Below are positions 5,126 through 5,888 of a stretch of DNA of 5,888 nt, in pieces. Positions within the stretch are counted from its first letter, which is position 1. Each line of letters begins with the position of its first letter. Below the pieces are notes generated by a model. It saw only the letters and a program-made list of their open reading frames with translations, did not search any database and was not told the DNA's origin. This DNA is from Candidatus Rokuibacteriota bacterium (lineage in GTDB: Bacteria > Methylomirabilota > Methylomirabilia > Rokubacteriales > CSP1-6). Location: assembly GCA_016179165.1 (NCBI GenBank), contig JACORX010000351.1, positions 1 through 5,888 on the forward strand, in the 5' to 3' direction. Made by a program: the position numbers and the translations under genes.

Positions 5126-5154
5126 AGGATCTGCGCGAACGGGCGCCGAGTCAA
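5126..5154 (-). promoter_or_regulatory. Possible promoter of the DUF4189 gene
   Basis: TTGACT (5154-5149, five of six -35 matches) is followed after 17 bp by GATCCT (5131-5126, three of six -10 matches). The predicted start is about 32 nt before the DUF4189 ATG. It would allow expression independent of the upstream dioxygenase gene. Confidence 0.4.
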
Positions 5155-5177
5155 CTGGAGATGGTGAGCGCCAGGCG

Positions 5178-5888
5178 CTAGCGGGCGGCGGGGGCCGGCG
5201 TGGATTGCGCCGGCTCGCTCTGGACCTTGTGGCCCCAGATGGTGCCACGGTCGTGTCGCTGGACCTGCCAGACGGCGTCGTCCACCAGCCGTCCGCCCCA
5301 GCCGTATTCGACCTCGAAGCCCGACGGCGTGGACATGTAGAAGGACACCATCTGGTCGTTGGAGTGACGGCCGAGCGATGACACCACCGGGACACCGGCG
5401 CGGGTCGCCAGGTCGAGCGCGGTGCCGACATCGTCCAGGGTGTTGGTCTCGAGCATGAAGTGCCACAGCTTCTTGTCTCGGCTCCGGGGCAGGTCCGGGA
5501 TGCTGGGCTGGAAGGCGATCGAGTGGTGCCGCGGGTTGCAGTGCAGGAACACCATCGTGTTGATGTAGTCGGAGACCCGGAAGCCCAGCGCCTTGGTGAG
5601 AAGCCCCGCGCTCTCATCGCGATCCGTGGTGCGCAGCACGACGTGGCCGAAGCCCAGCGAGCCCGTCTTGAAGCCTGACATGGGGCGCGCCGGGTGGAAG
5701 GGCGGGGCCCAACGGGTGTTGGGGCCGATGGAGAGCTCGAAAGGCAGGCCGCCCGTTTCGAACTTCACGAAGTCGATGAGCCGGCGGTGGGCGATCTCGG
5801 CCGGCGCGCCCTGCGTGACCGACACCCCGGCGCCGCGCAGCGCGGCCTTGGCTTCCTCGAATGACGCGGCTGTCGCCGCCTGCAGCCC
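5178..5888 (-). CDS. Type I extradiol ring-cleavage dioxygenase (VOC family, BphC/HsaC-like), N-terminus beyond window
   Basis: Enzymes of this family use Fe(II) and O2 to open a catechol ring next to its hydroxyls. The visible 236 residues, starting in-frame at the window edge, hold the end of the N-terminal VOC module (LRGAGVSVTQ, GGLPFELSIGP) and a complete catalytic C-terminal module. The iron ligands are His82 (GFGHVVL), His143 (LWHFMLE) and Glu194 (GFEVEYGWG). Second-shell residues His121/122 (NPRHHS), His175 (GRHSND) and Tyr184 are also present. The segment from GRH to EVE fits the extradiol dioxygenase signature G-x-H-x(7)-F-Y-x2-T-P-x-G-x3-E. A GTG at 5825 could look like a start but lies inside the N-terminal module, and the frame stays open to 5888. 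About 60-80 residues are probably missing. The substrate (biphenyl-, steroid- or other catechol) cannot be decided; a single-domain role is unlikely. Confidence 0.9.
   Translation of the reverse strand, partial: GLQAATAASFEEAKAALRGAGVSVTQGAPAEIAHRRLIDFVKFETGGLPFELSIGPNTRWAPPFHPARPMSGFKTGSLGFGHVVLRTTDRDESAGLLTKALGFRVSDYINTMVFLHCNPRHHSIAFQPSIPDLPRSRDKKLWHFMLETNTLDDVGTALDLATRAGVPVVSSLGRHSNDQMVSFYMSTPSGFEVEYGWGGRLVDDAVWQVQRHDRGTIWGHKVQSEPAQSTPAPAAR

Noticed and set aside
5167..5179. Inverted repeat AGCGCC-A-GGCGCT overlapping the dioxygenase stop codon.
   Set aside because: The loop would be a single base (or three with a 5-bp stem) and no T-run follows, so it is not a convincing terminator.
4593..5381. 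A 262-codon plus-strand frame across the DUF4189 and dioxygenase genes.
   Set aside because: It lies antisense to two well-supported genes and spans their intergenic gap; there are no motifs in its translation.
1..5888. Search for CRISPR arrays, insertion sequences, phage, toxin-antitoxin or defence genes.
   Set aside because: No spaced direct repeats, transposase motifs, terminal inverted repeats around a gene, or defence-related domains were seen in any frame.

Overview
This is a GC-rich stretch (roughly two-thirds G+C by eye) of a bacterial chromosome. It carries seven protein genes, two of them cut by the window edges, and no RNA genes, insertion sequences or CRISPR arrays that I can see. 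Codon use looks uniform, with strong G/C at third positions. The mix suggests a soil or subsurface Gram-negative with an outer membrane: an ispG with an FHYNGH motif, a mycobacterial-type MaoC hydratase, a split thiamine-diphosphate decarboxylase-like pair, an extradiol dioxygenase, a lipoprotein and a secreted DUF4189 protein. Rokubacteria/Methylomirabilota or a high-GC proteobacterium would fit, but this is an inference from gene content, not a taxonomic proof.

Layout. (1) Positions 1-305, minus strand: the 5' part of ispG (MEP isoprenoid pathway), apparently with an almost leaderless promoter. (2) Positions 423-881, plus strand: a MaoC-like hydratase of the Rv0130/HtdZ type, divergent from ispG across a 117-bp spacer that holds a CGGACAC heptamer repeat. 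(3) Positions 886-1012: a 127-nt imperfect palindrome filling the gap between the stop codons of two convergent genes. It is either a bidirectional terminator or a dispersed palindromic element. (4) Positions 1012-1401, minus strand: a small lipoprotein with an entericidin-like head and a long charged helical tail, behind a good sigma70-type promoter. (5) Positions 1560-3140, minus strand: a secreted tetratricopeptide-repeat protein with clustered histidines. (6) Positions 3343-4505, plus strand: a tightly coupled two-gene operon encoding the PYR-domain and PP-domain halves of a thiamine-diphosphate enzyme related to sulfopyruvate/phosphonopyruvate decarboxylases. (7) Positions 4596-5087, minus strand: a secreted 12-cysteine protein combining a regular cysteine array with a DUF4189 domain. 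(8) Positions 5178-5888, minus strand: the C-terminal portion of a type I extradiol ring-cleavage dioxygenase with its iron ligands intact.

The genes do not form one pathway. Only the two thiamine-diphosphate halves clearly work together. The MaoC hydratase and the dioxygenase would both suit a catabolic lifestyle (fatty acyl-CoA and aromatic or steroid rings), but the window does not link them. The most distinctive items are the long inter-stop palindrome, the orphan split decarboxylase, the 3-6-6-6-3 cysteine array ahead of DUF4189, the entericidin-headed lipoprotein and the histidine-rich TPR protein. I see no defence, phage or conjugation system.
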